In this document: positions 1-5,446 of the stretch, in pieces
Layout: each line of letters begins with the position of its first letter
Numbering within the stretch: the first letter of the stretch is position 1
DNA from: an uncultured Selenomonadales bacterium
Lineage (GTDB): Bacteria > Bacillota_C > Negativicutes > Selenomonadales > Selenomonadaceae
DNA: 5,681 bases
Reading direction: 5' to 3'
Assembly: GCA_946407175.1 (NCBI GenBank)
Contig: CAMJNB010000116.1
Span: 1 to 5,681, forward strand
The notes under the pieces: generated by a model
What the model was told of the DNA's origin: nothing
The model's input: only the letters and a program-made list of their open reading frames with translations
The model's database searches: none
Position numbers and translations under genes: made by a program

Positions 1-32
1 TACACTTTGTGTTAAGCTGTATTCGGTTTGGT

Positions 33-46
33 AAAAAAATTTTTTT
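33..46. other. A7T7 tract just upstream of the crr ribosome binding site
   Basis: Seven A residues (33-39) are followed directly by seven T residues (40-46), immediately before the AAGGAG site. The tract is a perfect palindrome without a loop. Such A/T tracts bend DNA and may mark a promoter-proximal region, or may be the remains of an upstream terminator. I see no convincing -35/-10 pair in the 46 bases before the gene, so the promoter may lie outside the window. Confidence 0.35.
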
Positions 47-52
47 AAGGAG
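47..52 (+). promoter_or_regulatory. Ribosome binding site AAGGAG that decides the crr start
   Basis: AAGGAG at 47-52 lies 8 bases before TTG at 61 but only 2 bases before the in-frame TTG at 55. Normal spacing therefore favours the start at 61. Confidence 0.75.
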
Positions 53-60
53 AATTGTTT

Positions 61-516
61 TTGAGAGATATAAAAATACTAAGTCCTCTTAATGGTGAGT
101 TAATCCCGTTAAATCAGGTTGACGACCCTGTATTCGGCAGCGGAGCAATGGGACGCGGCGCGGCAATTAAAAATCCCGCAGGAAAAGTTTATTCGCCTTT
201 CGACGGTGAAATTACCGTTTTCTTTCCAACCAATCACGCCATAGGTCTTAAGTCCGATGACGGCATTGAACTTTTTATTCACGTCGGTATGGACACGGTT
301 AAGCTTAACGGTGAAGGATTTACACCGCGTGCTGACGTAGGTGACAGAGTTAAGCGCGGTCAACTGCTTTTGGAGTTTAATCCCAAAGTCATTACAAAGG
401 CAGGTTATCAAACCACAACGCCGGTAGTTGTCACGAATCACCAAAATTTCGGCGCCATTACCTTTGAACTTCTCGACCAAAAAATTATTGTCGACGTTAG
501 AGGCAATTATATTTAG
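61..516 (+). CDS. crr: PTS system glucose-type EIIA component (EIIA-Glc / Crr-like), stand-alone
   Basis: This is the single-domain EIIA of the phosphoenolpyruvate:sugar phosphotransferase system. It takes a phosphate from HPr and passes it to a sugar-specific EIIB in the cytoplasm; in many bacteria it also signals carbon status. The 151-residue product aligns along its length with EIIA-Glc. It has the opening ILSPLNGELIPL segment, the NHAIGL motif with the supporting histidine (H59), and LFIHVGMDTV with the phosphorylated histidine (H74), followed by LNGEGF. Near the end TPVVVTN matches the family's last conserved strand. TTG at 61 is preferred over TTG at 55 because AAGGAG is 8 bases upstream of it. 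No EIIB or EIIC domain is attached or adjacent, so it must serve permease parts encoded elsewhere. No terminator is visible in the 54 bases before the GTPase gene, so read-through into that cassette is possible. The family call is firm; the exact sugar is unknown. Confidence 0.93.
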   Translation: MRDIKILSPLNGELIPLNQVDDPVFGSGAMGRGAAIKNPAGKVYSPFDGEITVFFPTNHAIGLKSDDGIELFIHVGMDTVKLNGEGFTPRADVGDRVKRGQLLLEFNPKVITKAGYQTTTPVVVTNHQNFGAITFELLDQKIIVDVRGNYI

Positions 517-555
517 AGTCACGGCTCAAACAACTCACAAGAGAGTAATAATTTT

Positions 556-562
556 AAGGAGG
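556..562 (+). promoter_or_regulatory. Strong ribosome binding site AAGGAGG for the GTPase gene
   Basis: A perfect AAGGAGG at 556-562 sits 8 bases before GTG 571. It fixes that codon as the start and suggests vigorous translation of the first cassette gene. No clear promoter is seen in 517-555. Confidence 0.8.
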
Positions 563-570
563 CTGACGCG

Positions 571-1593
571 GTGAACACGAAAAAATTTACTATGTTGGGT
601 GAATCCGGCTCCGGCAAGACGTGCTACTTGCTCGGTATGTATATGTCGATGAATATGGATTTGGAAAGTATCGGCTACACTATTGTCGCCAAAGATGAAC
701 AGGTAAGAAAAAATCTTACGACAAGTTATTATAAATTGGAAGATGATGGGCGCGGCGAATCAAGATTTCCGGATACTACCGACAACGTTCAAAAATATAC
801 TTTTTGGTTACAGTACGCATATGAAACAATTTTGCCTTTTGAATGGATCGATTATCCCGGCGCTTTTTTAGACCCTACCCAAGTAGATACCACCGACGCT
901 AAGTATAAGGAAGTTGAAAAATCTATTAGTGAATCGAGCACGATTTTTATTTGTATTGACGGCGCAAATTTAGTCGAAGGCGATATTCACGCTAAAATAA
1001 GACGTGTTAAAAGAAAGTGTACCGCAAGAATAAATCCGTATCTCGGTAATTTGAAAGAAAAATTAAAACGTGAAGGAAGATGGTTGCCGCCGATTTGCAT
1101 AATCGTCACCAAGTTTGATTTATGCGGGGATTATGTAAGTATGGATGAACTGCGCGAAATAATTGAGGAGTCTTTTAAACCGCTCTTTATGAGCGATGAT
1201 ACAGTTGTTACGGTTATCCCTGTTTCATTGGGCATTGATATTACTGACGACGACTATAAAGGCGAATTGGATCCCGTAAATATTCACTTTCCGATTTTGC
1301 TCGGAATTAACTTTGCTCTTAACGAAGTAATTTCTGAATGTAATTTTTTGATAAACTACCAAAATGATCATAGAGAATATATTCAACGAGCTAAAAGAGA
1401 AGAAGAAGACAGCTTTTTCTTATGGCGCGATGATAAAAAAATCAGTGCCCTTGCCGATGCTATTTCCTCTACCCAAAAAGAAATACAACAACTTCGTAAG
1501 ACAGCGGATATTGCCAAGAAAAATCAAGAAAAGTTATTTGACGAATTGAGCGCTATAAATATGATATTTTATAATGGCAGGTGGCAATTATGA
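571..1593 (+). CDS. TRAFAC-like P-loop GTPase with C-terminal coiled coil
   Basis: The 340-residue product is a probable cytoplasmic GTPase. Visible motifs are Walker A/G1 GESGSGKT (residues 10-17) right at the N-terminus, a possible switch-I threonine in PDTTD (67-71), and G3 DYPG (94-97) after a hydrophobic-acidic strand. The strand IFICID (125-130) follows, then G4 TKFD (180-183) after the strand ICIIV, and a possible G5 at PVSL (217-220). From about 262 to 330 the chain is charged, helical and probably coiled coil, suiting oligomerisation or partner binding. The G1-proximal pattern resembles the 'double-GTPase' (DO-GTPase) families known from predicted conflict systems; this resemblance is from memory, not a search. 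No signal peptide or membrane helix is seen. GTG 571 is supported by AAGGAGG. The stop (1591-1593) overlaps the next gene's ATG as ATGA, so the two products are likely made together. A small regulatory GTPase unrelated to defence is the main alternative. Confidence 0.85.
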   Translation: MNTKKFTMLGESGSGKTCYLLGMYMSMNMDLESIGYTIVAKDEQVRKNLTTSYYKLEDDGRGESRFPDTTDNVQKYTFWLQYAYETILPFEWIDYPGAFLDPTQVDTTDAKYKEVEKSISESSTIFICIDGANLVEGDIHAKIRRVKRKCTARINPYLGNLKEKLKREGRWLPPICIIVTKFDLCGDYVSMDELREIIEESFKPLFMSDDTVVTVIPVSLGIDITDDDYKGELDPVNIHFPILLGINFALNEVISECNFLINYQNDHREYIQRAKREEEDSFFLWRDDKKISALADAISSTQKEIQQLRKTADIAKKNQEKLFDELSAINMIFYNGRWQL

Positions 1594-2528
1594 AAATCAA
1601 AATCGCGCCGCTTATTTACAGCAGAACGTTGCATTTCGATTTTAATTCCAACTTTGCCGTTCGTCCCAAAAATTTGAATGTTGCATGGGCTAGAGATATT
1701 GTTCGCGCGTCAACGAAAGAATTGGGCATACTTAATGACATTCGCCGCGTTGTTGCGTCCAAAGACGGCATTGGCATTGCAGGCGTCGCCTGTATTTTTA
1801 AATTTTTTGTTGAAAACTATTTGCCGAATAAAGTTCAAGACGCCGAAAAATATTTTCGTGACGAGCGCGGCAGAGACGTAAAAATTTTTCTCGGCTACGC
1901 TTTTGAAATGATCGGCAAAAAGGAAATTCCCGCCGTTACCGACGCTGATATTTTGCAAATGTTTATGGATACGCTTGCGCCGGAATGGGATAGAAAATTT
2001 GTTGAGACGGTCCATTCAAATTACAGCGAATACGGTACTAAAATTTTTTCCGACGACAAAAAGCCTGTCGATAACATTAACGGCGTTGAAATTTATCGTG
2101 ACGACGTTTTCAATCAATTTTTGGCGTCCGCGCAGGTTAAAGAGCTGTCATACTGTTCAAACGTAACCCAATTTGATATTTGGCAAGAAGGTCAATTCAG
2201 CGCCATTTCCACTTCGGACAACAGCGTTATCAGCGGTTTAAAATCGGCTCAAAAAAAAACGCCTTCCCCACAATCTCAACCAACTCAAAATACTCAGCCA
2301 ACTCAATCAACTCAACCGGTTCAAACTACGAATCAGCAATTTTCACGCCAACAAACTGCAACAACGAATCGCCGTCCGCAGGATACAACAAGCAGTTCGC
2401 CAATTCTGATAATAGCTTTAATCGTGATTATAGCGGCAATCATAGGTTCAGTGATAATGTTCAACAGCAACGACGTGGAAGAGCGTCAACAGGAATCGAG
2501 CCTAATGAGCCAAACCATAATGCTGTAA
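1590..2528 (+). CDS. Unrecognised protein with N-terminal soluble domain, Q/T/P-rich linker and one C-terminal membrane helix
   Basis: I do not recognise the family. The 312-residue product has three parts. Residues 1 to about 215 form a mixed alpha/beta soluble domain with aromatic-rich stretches such as YSRTLHFDF near the start and IFLGYAFEMI around 99-108. Residues about 221-268 form a low-complexity linker rich in Gln, Thr, Pro and Asn, with TQ/PTQ repeats. Residues about 270-291 are a strongly hydrophobic Ile/Ala-rich helix, followed by a polar tail of about 21 residues. No N-terminal signal peptide is seen, so the main domain is probably cytoplasmic and tail-anchored, with the RR pair before the helix on the inside. 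ATG 1590 overlaps the GTPase stop as ATGA, with a GGTGG-like site upstream; GTG 1581 is the alternative start. The gene probably works with the GTPase. A -1 frame remains open past the stop, so the C-terminus may be longer or alternative in some products. Confidence 0.8.
   Translation: MKIKIAPLIYSRTLHFDFNSNFAVRPKNLNVAWARDIVRASTKELGILNDIRRVVASKDGIGIAGVACIFKFFVENYLPNKVQDAEKYFRDERGRDVKIFLGYAFEMIGKKEIPAVTDADILQMFMDTLAPEWDRKFVETVHSNYSEYGTKIFSDDKKPVDNINGVEIYRDDVFNQFLASAQVKELSYCSNVTQFDIWQEGQFSAISTSDNSVISGLKSAQKKTPSPQSQPTQNTQPTQSTQPVQTTNQQFSRQQTATTNRRPQDTTSSSPILIIALIVIIAAIIGSVIMFNSNDVEERQQESSLMSQTIML
2251..2259 (+). other. Nine-A run with slippery A_AAA_AAA heptamer in the zero frame
   Basis: The reading frame runs caa-aaa-aaa-acg here, giving the canonical A_AAA_AAA slip motif within a run of nine A. 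Slipping by -1 enters a frame that stays open to 2701. I did not identify a convincing stimulatory hairpin or upstream SD-like element at the expected distance. The run is also a natural place for sequencing error or transcriptional slippage. Confidence 0.5.
2273..2325 (+). repeat. Imperfect short tandem repeat encoding the TQ-rich linker
   Basis: Variants of CAACTCAA recur about every 8-15 bases and encode the Thr-Gln repeats of the linker in the membrane protein. Such repeats can change length by slippage, so linker length probably varies between strains. Confidence 0.55.
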
Positions 2529-2551
2529 ATGAAGAACTTCAATTTAAATCA

Positions 2552-2701
2552 TTGAAATTGTTGGTTGATCAACTTAATAAAATGTTGTGCGACAAAAAAT
2601 TTTGTTTTGAAGAACATACTTATAAAGTTTGGTTTACGCTCGACAAAAAATGTCTTAGTAAAGAACCTAAAATTGAAGTGGAATTGAAGAAGGTAACGTA
2701 A
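2552..2701 (+). CDS. Small coding stretch in the -1 frame: either a separate gene (start uncertain) or the shifted C-terminus of the membrane protein
   Basis: After the membrane protein's stop at 2528, the -1 frame carries a convincing coding stretch. It encodes about 60 residues from roughly 2520 onward, with a helical part (LKLLVDQLNKML), three cysteines, and a likely strand pair ending IEVELKKV. Its TAA (2699-2701) overlaps the next gene's ATG as TAATG, which is exactly the coupling seen elsewhere in this operon. That argues that ribosomes really do terminate here. No ATG with a ribosome binding site opens it. TTG 2552, 2558 and 2561 and ATG 2582 are the only in-frame candidates, all without a good Shine-Dalgarno. 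The listed start gives 49 residues and is provisional. The alternative is that this is the outer C-terminal part of the preceding protein, reached by a frameshift or split by a one-base deletion. No family recognised. Confidence 0.45.
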   Translation: MKLLVDQLNKMLCDKKFCFEEHTYKVWFTLDKKCLSKEPKIEVELKKVT

Positions 2702-3078
2702 TGGCCGTATTCGACAAATTTTACAAGAAGACACCAAAACACGAAGATCCTACGATTCAAGTTTTGTATGACTACGAAAAGCATTACATGGACTTGATAA
2801 AATCGTACCGGCACGAAATTGAATTTATAAATCAACTGCACGCGGCGCATACGCAGGAAGTACAAAATTTCTATGCAAACGAATTGCCGGCTATTCAAAA
2901 AAAGTTGGCGTCAGAGCCGATTGATGATGACGTACGGCGCGAATGGCTTAAGAATCTTGAAAAGCATATGGACAACAGTTTCAAGATGAGCGAACATTTT
3001 ATCGGCATTTTGACGACAAAAACCCTTGAAGAATTTAACGCGGAAATTCGCGCGAAAATTCACGGAGGCAGTATTTGA
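2701..3078 (+). CDS. Unrecognised small helical protein of the GTPase cassette
   Basis: This 125-residue soluble protein is almost wholly alpha-helical by eye. A long charged amphipathic helix runs from about residue 18 to 70 (Tyr/His/Glu/Lys-rich), a second from about 76 to 102, and a shorter one from 107 to 120. There is no cysteine, signal peptide or membrane segment. Its ATG shares one base with the TAA of the upstream frame (TAATG), with a modest GAAGG-type site 7 bases before. Its TGA shares one base with the next ATG (TGATG). The tight coupling and helical make-up suggest a structural or adaptor subunit of the same assembly as the GTPase. I can assign no family or enzymatic motif. Confidence 0.8.
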   Translation: MAVFDKFYKKTPKHEDPTIQVLYDYEKHYMDLIKSYRHEIEFINQLHAAHTQEVQNFYANELPAIQKKLASEPIDDDVRREWLKNLEKHMDNSFKMSEHFIGILTTKTLEEFNAEIRAKIHGGSI

Positions 3079-3542
3079 TGAATGACGACAGAAAAGTTTT
3101 CGCCTTAACGCACTTCATTGACATAATGAAAAGCTGTCGCCGCCGCCTTGTTGACGACGTACTAAACGGTAATCCGGACTTGTACCGCTTTTTGTACGAA
3201 GATAAAAATAACAAAATTTATGAACTCTACGAGAAACGCTACGAATTGAAATGGCTTGAAATGCATTGGGAACAGTGCAAGCAAATTTTTGACAACACTA
3301 CCGTACCGCTTGCAACGCGGCGCGAAGTTTTGAAAATCTTTTTGCAATGGTACCAAAAATTTGTTGAAGCGTGGGGCTACGAATCTGCGCGCGCTTTCTT
3401 TTTCAACGCCGAAATAGAATCGCTGGAACTTTTAATCGACACTAATCAGAAATGGACGGCGCAACTTAATCAACTGCAGATGTCTTTTCAGCGTGAAACA
3501 AGGCTGATTGACAGAGAGATTATGGAGGCAAAAAATTCATGA
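3078..3542 (+). CDS. Unrecognised Trp-rich helical protein of the GTPase cassette
   Basis: The product is 154 residues, soluble and predicted mostly helical, with five tryptophans clustered between about residue 57 and 125 (KWLEMHW, QWYQ, AWGY, KWTA). The N-terminal third is basic (SCRRRLVDD); the C-terminal third looks like a coiled coil (about 110-152). No signal peptide or membrane helix is seen. ATG 3078 is favoured because it gives the TGATG overlap used in this operon, with GGAGG at 3064-3068 nine bases upstream; TTG 3075 is possible and adds one residue. The stop overlaps the next start as ATGA. No family recognised. Size and composition resemble the preceding 125-residue protein, so the two may be distant relatives or pair with each other, but I see no clear sequence similarity. 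Confidence 0.8.
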   Translation: MNDDRKVFALTHFIDIMKSCRRRLVDDVLNGNPDLYRFLYEDKNNKIYELYEKRYELKWLEMHWEQCKQIFDNTTVPLATRREVLKIFLQWYQKFVEAWGYESARAFFFNAEIESLELLIDTNQKWTAQLNQLQMSFQRETRLIDREIMEAKNS

Positions 3543-4219
3543 GCGCGATATTTAAAATTTTAAAACTTGTCGGCGGTTCAATTATCGACAAGCCGCTTGA
3601 AATTATCGACAACCAGCTTAAATTTTATCAAGAACGTAAAAATATGGCGCAGTCTCAACAGCTTAAGCAGGACGAGGCAAAATTTTTACAGCAGTTGGAT
3701 ATGGACAGACAAAAGTTTAATGCCGAACTTGATGACATGATAGCGCGTAAAGAGATTGAACGCGGTACGCAAATTCTTGATACGATAAAAGAATATCAAA
3801 TTACAATGGCAGAATGCGCCGTTTCTATAAGTGAAAGTCTCGGCAAAATGACTATAGAACTTCGGCGGCAAGCCCATGACCTTATGGAAGAAAAAAAGCA
3901 ATCGTACCTAAAAATGCAAAAAGATGCTACACAAAGCGCAATGGATCAGCTTAAAATGATTCGCAGTGAATTTCCCGAAGGCAGTATGGAATATCAAATA
4001 ATGACCGATGCAATTAGAGCGCAATTAGTTGGCATTGTAGAAAATTCAAGAAGTTTTATGAAGATGATTGATGAAGATTTTGCAAGAATGACGACAAATC
4101 TGGATAACATTTCAAGGCAAGCCAGTGAAAATTCTAATCAATACATTTCAATGACTCTTGGCAGTTTGCTACCTAATCAATTGCGCGGCGCTACGGACAA
4201 TACAAAACTTTTAAAATAA
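3539..4219 (+). CDS. Unrecognised coiled-coil protein with amphipathic N-terminal helix
   Basis: The 226-residue product begins with a hydrophobic/amphipathic segment (SAIFKILKLVGGSIIDKPLEII, residues about 2-23) that is too polar for a firm membrane helix but could lie on a membrane surface. Residues about 28-190 are long Gln/Glu/Lys/Met-rich helices of coiled-coil character, and the C-terminal 35 or so residues are polar and Ser/Asn-rich. The pattern recalls membrane-surface coiled-coil proteins such as PspA only in architecture; I claim no homology. ATG 3539 overlaps the upstream stop (ATGA) and has GGAGG at 3524-3528, 10 bases before. It is the last cassette gene: about 50 bases later comes an intrinsic terminator. 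A scaffold or membrane-contact role beside the GTPase and the membrane protein is inference. Confidence 0.8.
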   Translation: MSAIFKILKLVGGSIIDKPLEIIDNQLKFYQERKNMAQSQQLKQDEAKFLQQLDMDRQKFNAELDDMIARKEIERGTQILDTIKEYQITMAECAVSISESLGKMTIELRRQAHDLMEEKKQSYLKMQKDATQSAMDQLKMIRSEFPEGSMEYQIMTDAIRAQLVGIVENSRSFMKMIDEDFARMTTNLDNISRQASENSNQYISMTLGSLLPNQLRGATDNTKLLK

Positions 4220-4252
4220 ATTTAGCTTAATATTTGTCTGAAATAAATTTAG
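4214..4252. repeat. Two direct copies of a 12-bp sequence AAATAAATTTAG
   Basis: AAATAAATTTAG occurs at 4214-4225, overlapping the stop codon of the last cassette gene, and again at 4241-4252, 27 bases later. Each copy contains the palindrome TAAATTTA. This may be a small duplication or a pair of protein sites before the terminator; chance is possible in AT-rich DNA. Confidence 0.5.
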
Positions 4253-4271
4253 TCGCACGAAAAAATTTTAC

Positions 4272-4294
4272 TCCGCGTAATGCGGATTTTTTTT
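4272..4294 (+). terminator. Intrinsic terminator closing the GTPase cassette
   Basis: TCCGC (4272-4276) pairs with GCGGA (4282-4286) across a five-base loop, followed directly by eight T (4287-4294). The stem is short but GC-rich and the T tract is strong. It separates the cassette transcript from aroC, which has its own promoter just downstream. Confidence 0.75.
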
Positions 4295-4314
4295 ATTGCG
4301 CAAAAATTAAAAAC

Positions 4315-4343
4315 TTGACGGCATTGCGTGAAACAATTAGACT
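4315..4343 (+). promoter_or_regulatory. Sigma-70-type promoter for aroC
   Basis: TTGACG (4315-4320) and TAGACT (4338-4343) are separated by 17 bases, a near-consensus -35 and a 4/6 -10 at ideal spacing. Transcription would begin near 4350, just before the AAAGGAG site, giving a very short leader. It lies directly after the terminator, so aroC appears to be transcribed independently of the cassette. Confidence 0.65.
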
Positions 4344-4350
4344 TATTCAG

Positions 4351-4357
4351 AAAGGAG
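4351..4357 (+). promoter_or_regulatory. Ribosome binding site AAAGGAG that decides the aroC start
   Basis: AAAGGAG at 4351-4357 lies 9 bases before TTG 4367. The upstream in-frame GTG 4328 lies inside the promoter and TTG 4358 touches the site, so neither is a credible start. Confidence 0.8.
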
Positions 4358-4366
4358 TTGAAATAT

Positions 4367-5443
4367 TTGGGAATAAAGTACATAAGCGGCGGCGAAAGTC
4401 ACGGCAAGCAGTTGGTTTGCATTTTGGAAGGACTTCCCGCAGGTTTGAAAGTCACGAGTGATTTTGTCAACGCAGATTTAAAACGGCGTCAAAGCGGCTA
4501 CGGGCGCGGCGACAGAATGAAAATTGAGTCTGACAAAGTTATTTTCGCGTCCGGCATTCGTTTTGGCGAAACGCTTGGCAGTCCCGTAACTTTGATTGTG
4601 GAAAATCGCGACTGGGAAAATTGGACTGAAAAGATGAGCGCCGAAGGTTTTACGTCCGGCGAAAAGGTTACCAATGCGCGACCGGGACACGCTGATTTGA
4701 CCGGTGTGTTAAAATATGCCCGCACTGACATTCGTGACATTTTGGAAAGGTCAAGCGCACGTGAAACTACAATGCGCGTTGCGGCGGGAGCCTTGTGTAA
4801 AATTTTTTTGAAAGAATGCGGCATTGAAATTTCCAGCAAAGTTTTGGACGAAGAAAATTTGAAAAGCCGTATTGACGCGGCGAAGAGTAAGGGCGACACG
4901 GTTGGCGGAATTTTTGAAGTCACCGTCACCGGAGCGCCGATAGGTCTCGGCAGTCATATTCAATGGGATAAAAAGTTGGACGCGAAATTTGCGGCGGCTT
5001 TTATGTCCATTCAAGCGGTTAAAGGCGTTGAGATTGGTGACGGCTTTGCCAACGCGCAGAAATTCGGAAGTGAAGTTCACGACGAAATTTTTGTTGACGC
5101 CGATAAAAAAGTTTTTCGCAGGACGAATCGCGCAGGCGGAATTGAAGGCGGTATGTCAAACGGTGAACCGATTGTAATTCGTGCCGCGATGAAACCTATT
5201 CCTACGCTGATGAAACCGTTGCAAAGCGTTGACATTGCGACAAAACTTCCCGTCACGGCGAGCAAGGAACGCAGTGACACCTGCGCGATATGGGCGGCGG
5301 CGGTTGTAGGTGAGGCTATGGCGGCGATTGTTACGGCGGACGCGATTGTTGATAAATTCGGCGGCGACGCTTTAAGTGACACGTTGCAGAATTTAAAAAA
5401 TTACCGTGAACGTATTAAAAATTTCGGAATGAGTAAGGGTTAG
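4367..5443 (+). CDS. aroC: Chorismate synthase
   Basis: This enzyme catalyses the last shikimate-pathway step, removing phosphate from 5-enolpyruvylshikimate-3-phosphate to give chorismate. It needs reduced FMN and acts in the cytoplasm, feeding aromatic amino acid and folate synthesis. The 358-residue length is normal. Landmarks in order: GGESHG near the N-terminus (catalytic His12), RRQSGYGRGDRM (about 40-51), RPGHAD with the second conserved histidine (H108), RSSARETTMRVAAGA (about 128-142), the glycine-rich GGIEGGMSNGEP (about 257-268), and the third signature RSDTCA with the conserved Asp304. TTG 4367 gives the usual MGIKYISGGESHG beginning and correct spacing to AAAGGAG; the longer GTG 4328 form is rejected. 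The residues after RSDTCA read IWAAAVV, where many homologues have a Val-Pro pair; this is a mild deviation and not a sign of inactivity. A DUF47 gene follows after 3 bases, suggesting one transcript. Confidence 0.97.
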   Translation: MGIKYISGGESHGKQLVCILEGLPAGLKVTSDFVNADLKRRQSGYGRGDRMKIESDKVIFASGIRFGETLGSPVTLIVENRDWENWTEKMSAEGFTSGEKVTNARPGHADLTGVLKYARTDIRDILERSSARETTMRVAAGALCKIFLKECGIEISSKVLDEENLKSRIDAAKSKGDTVGGIFEVTVTGAPIGLGSHIQWDKKLDAKFAAAFMSIQAVKGVEIGDGFANAQKFGSEVHDEIFVDADKKVFRRTNRAGGIEGGMSNGEPIVIRAAMKPIPTLMKPLQSVDIATKLPVTASKERSDTCAIWAAAVVGEAMAAIVTADAIVDKFGGDALSDTLQNLKNYRERIKNFGMSKG

Positions 5444-5446
5444 CGT

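Noticed and set aside
109..522. Open frame on the - strand across crr (137 codons)
   Set aside because: Antisense shadow of a gene with clear EIIA motifs; no ribosome site and no family resemblance.
517..570. Possible terminator or promoter between crr and the GTPase gene
   Set aside because: No hairpin with T tract and no -35/-10 pair of reasonable quality; only the ribosome site is clear.
2273..2325. CRISPR-like or mobile-element repeat
   Set aside because: The short CAACTCAA variants are in frame and encode a TQ-rich linker; no constant repeat with spacers, and no transposase or terminal inverted repeats are seen in the window.
2180..2551. Upstream part of the -1 frame ORF as an independent gene starting near 2180
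   Set aside because: It overlaps the zero-frame linker and membrane helix, which look genuinely coding. The -1 product there is low-complexity Asn/Ser and lacks a ribosome site. Only the part after about 2520 looks coding.
4328..4366. 13-residue N-terminal extension of chorismate synthase from GTG 4328
   Set aside because: The codon lies within the promoter spacer and the ribosome site AAAGGAG would be inside the coding region; the family normally begins a few residues before GESHG.
4234..4461. 75-codon + strand ORF between the cassette and aroC
   Set aside because: It runs through the terminator and the aroC promoter and then overlaps aroC in another frame; no ribosome site.
4498..5382. 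Several - strand open frames opposite aroC (143, 109 and 101 codons)
   Set aside because: Shadows caused by the codon bias of aroC; overlapping each other in different frames and lacking starts with ribosome sites.
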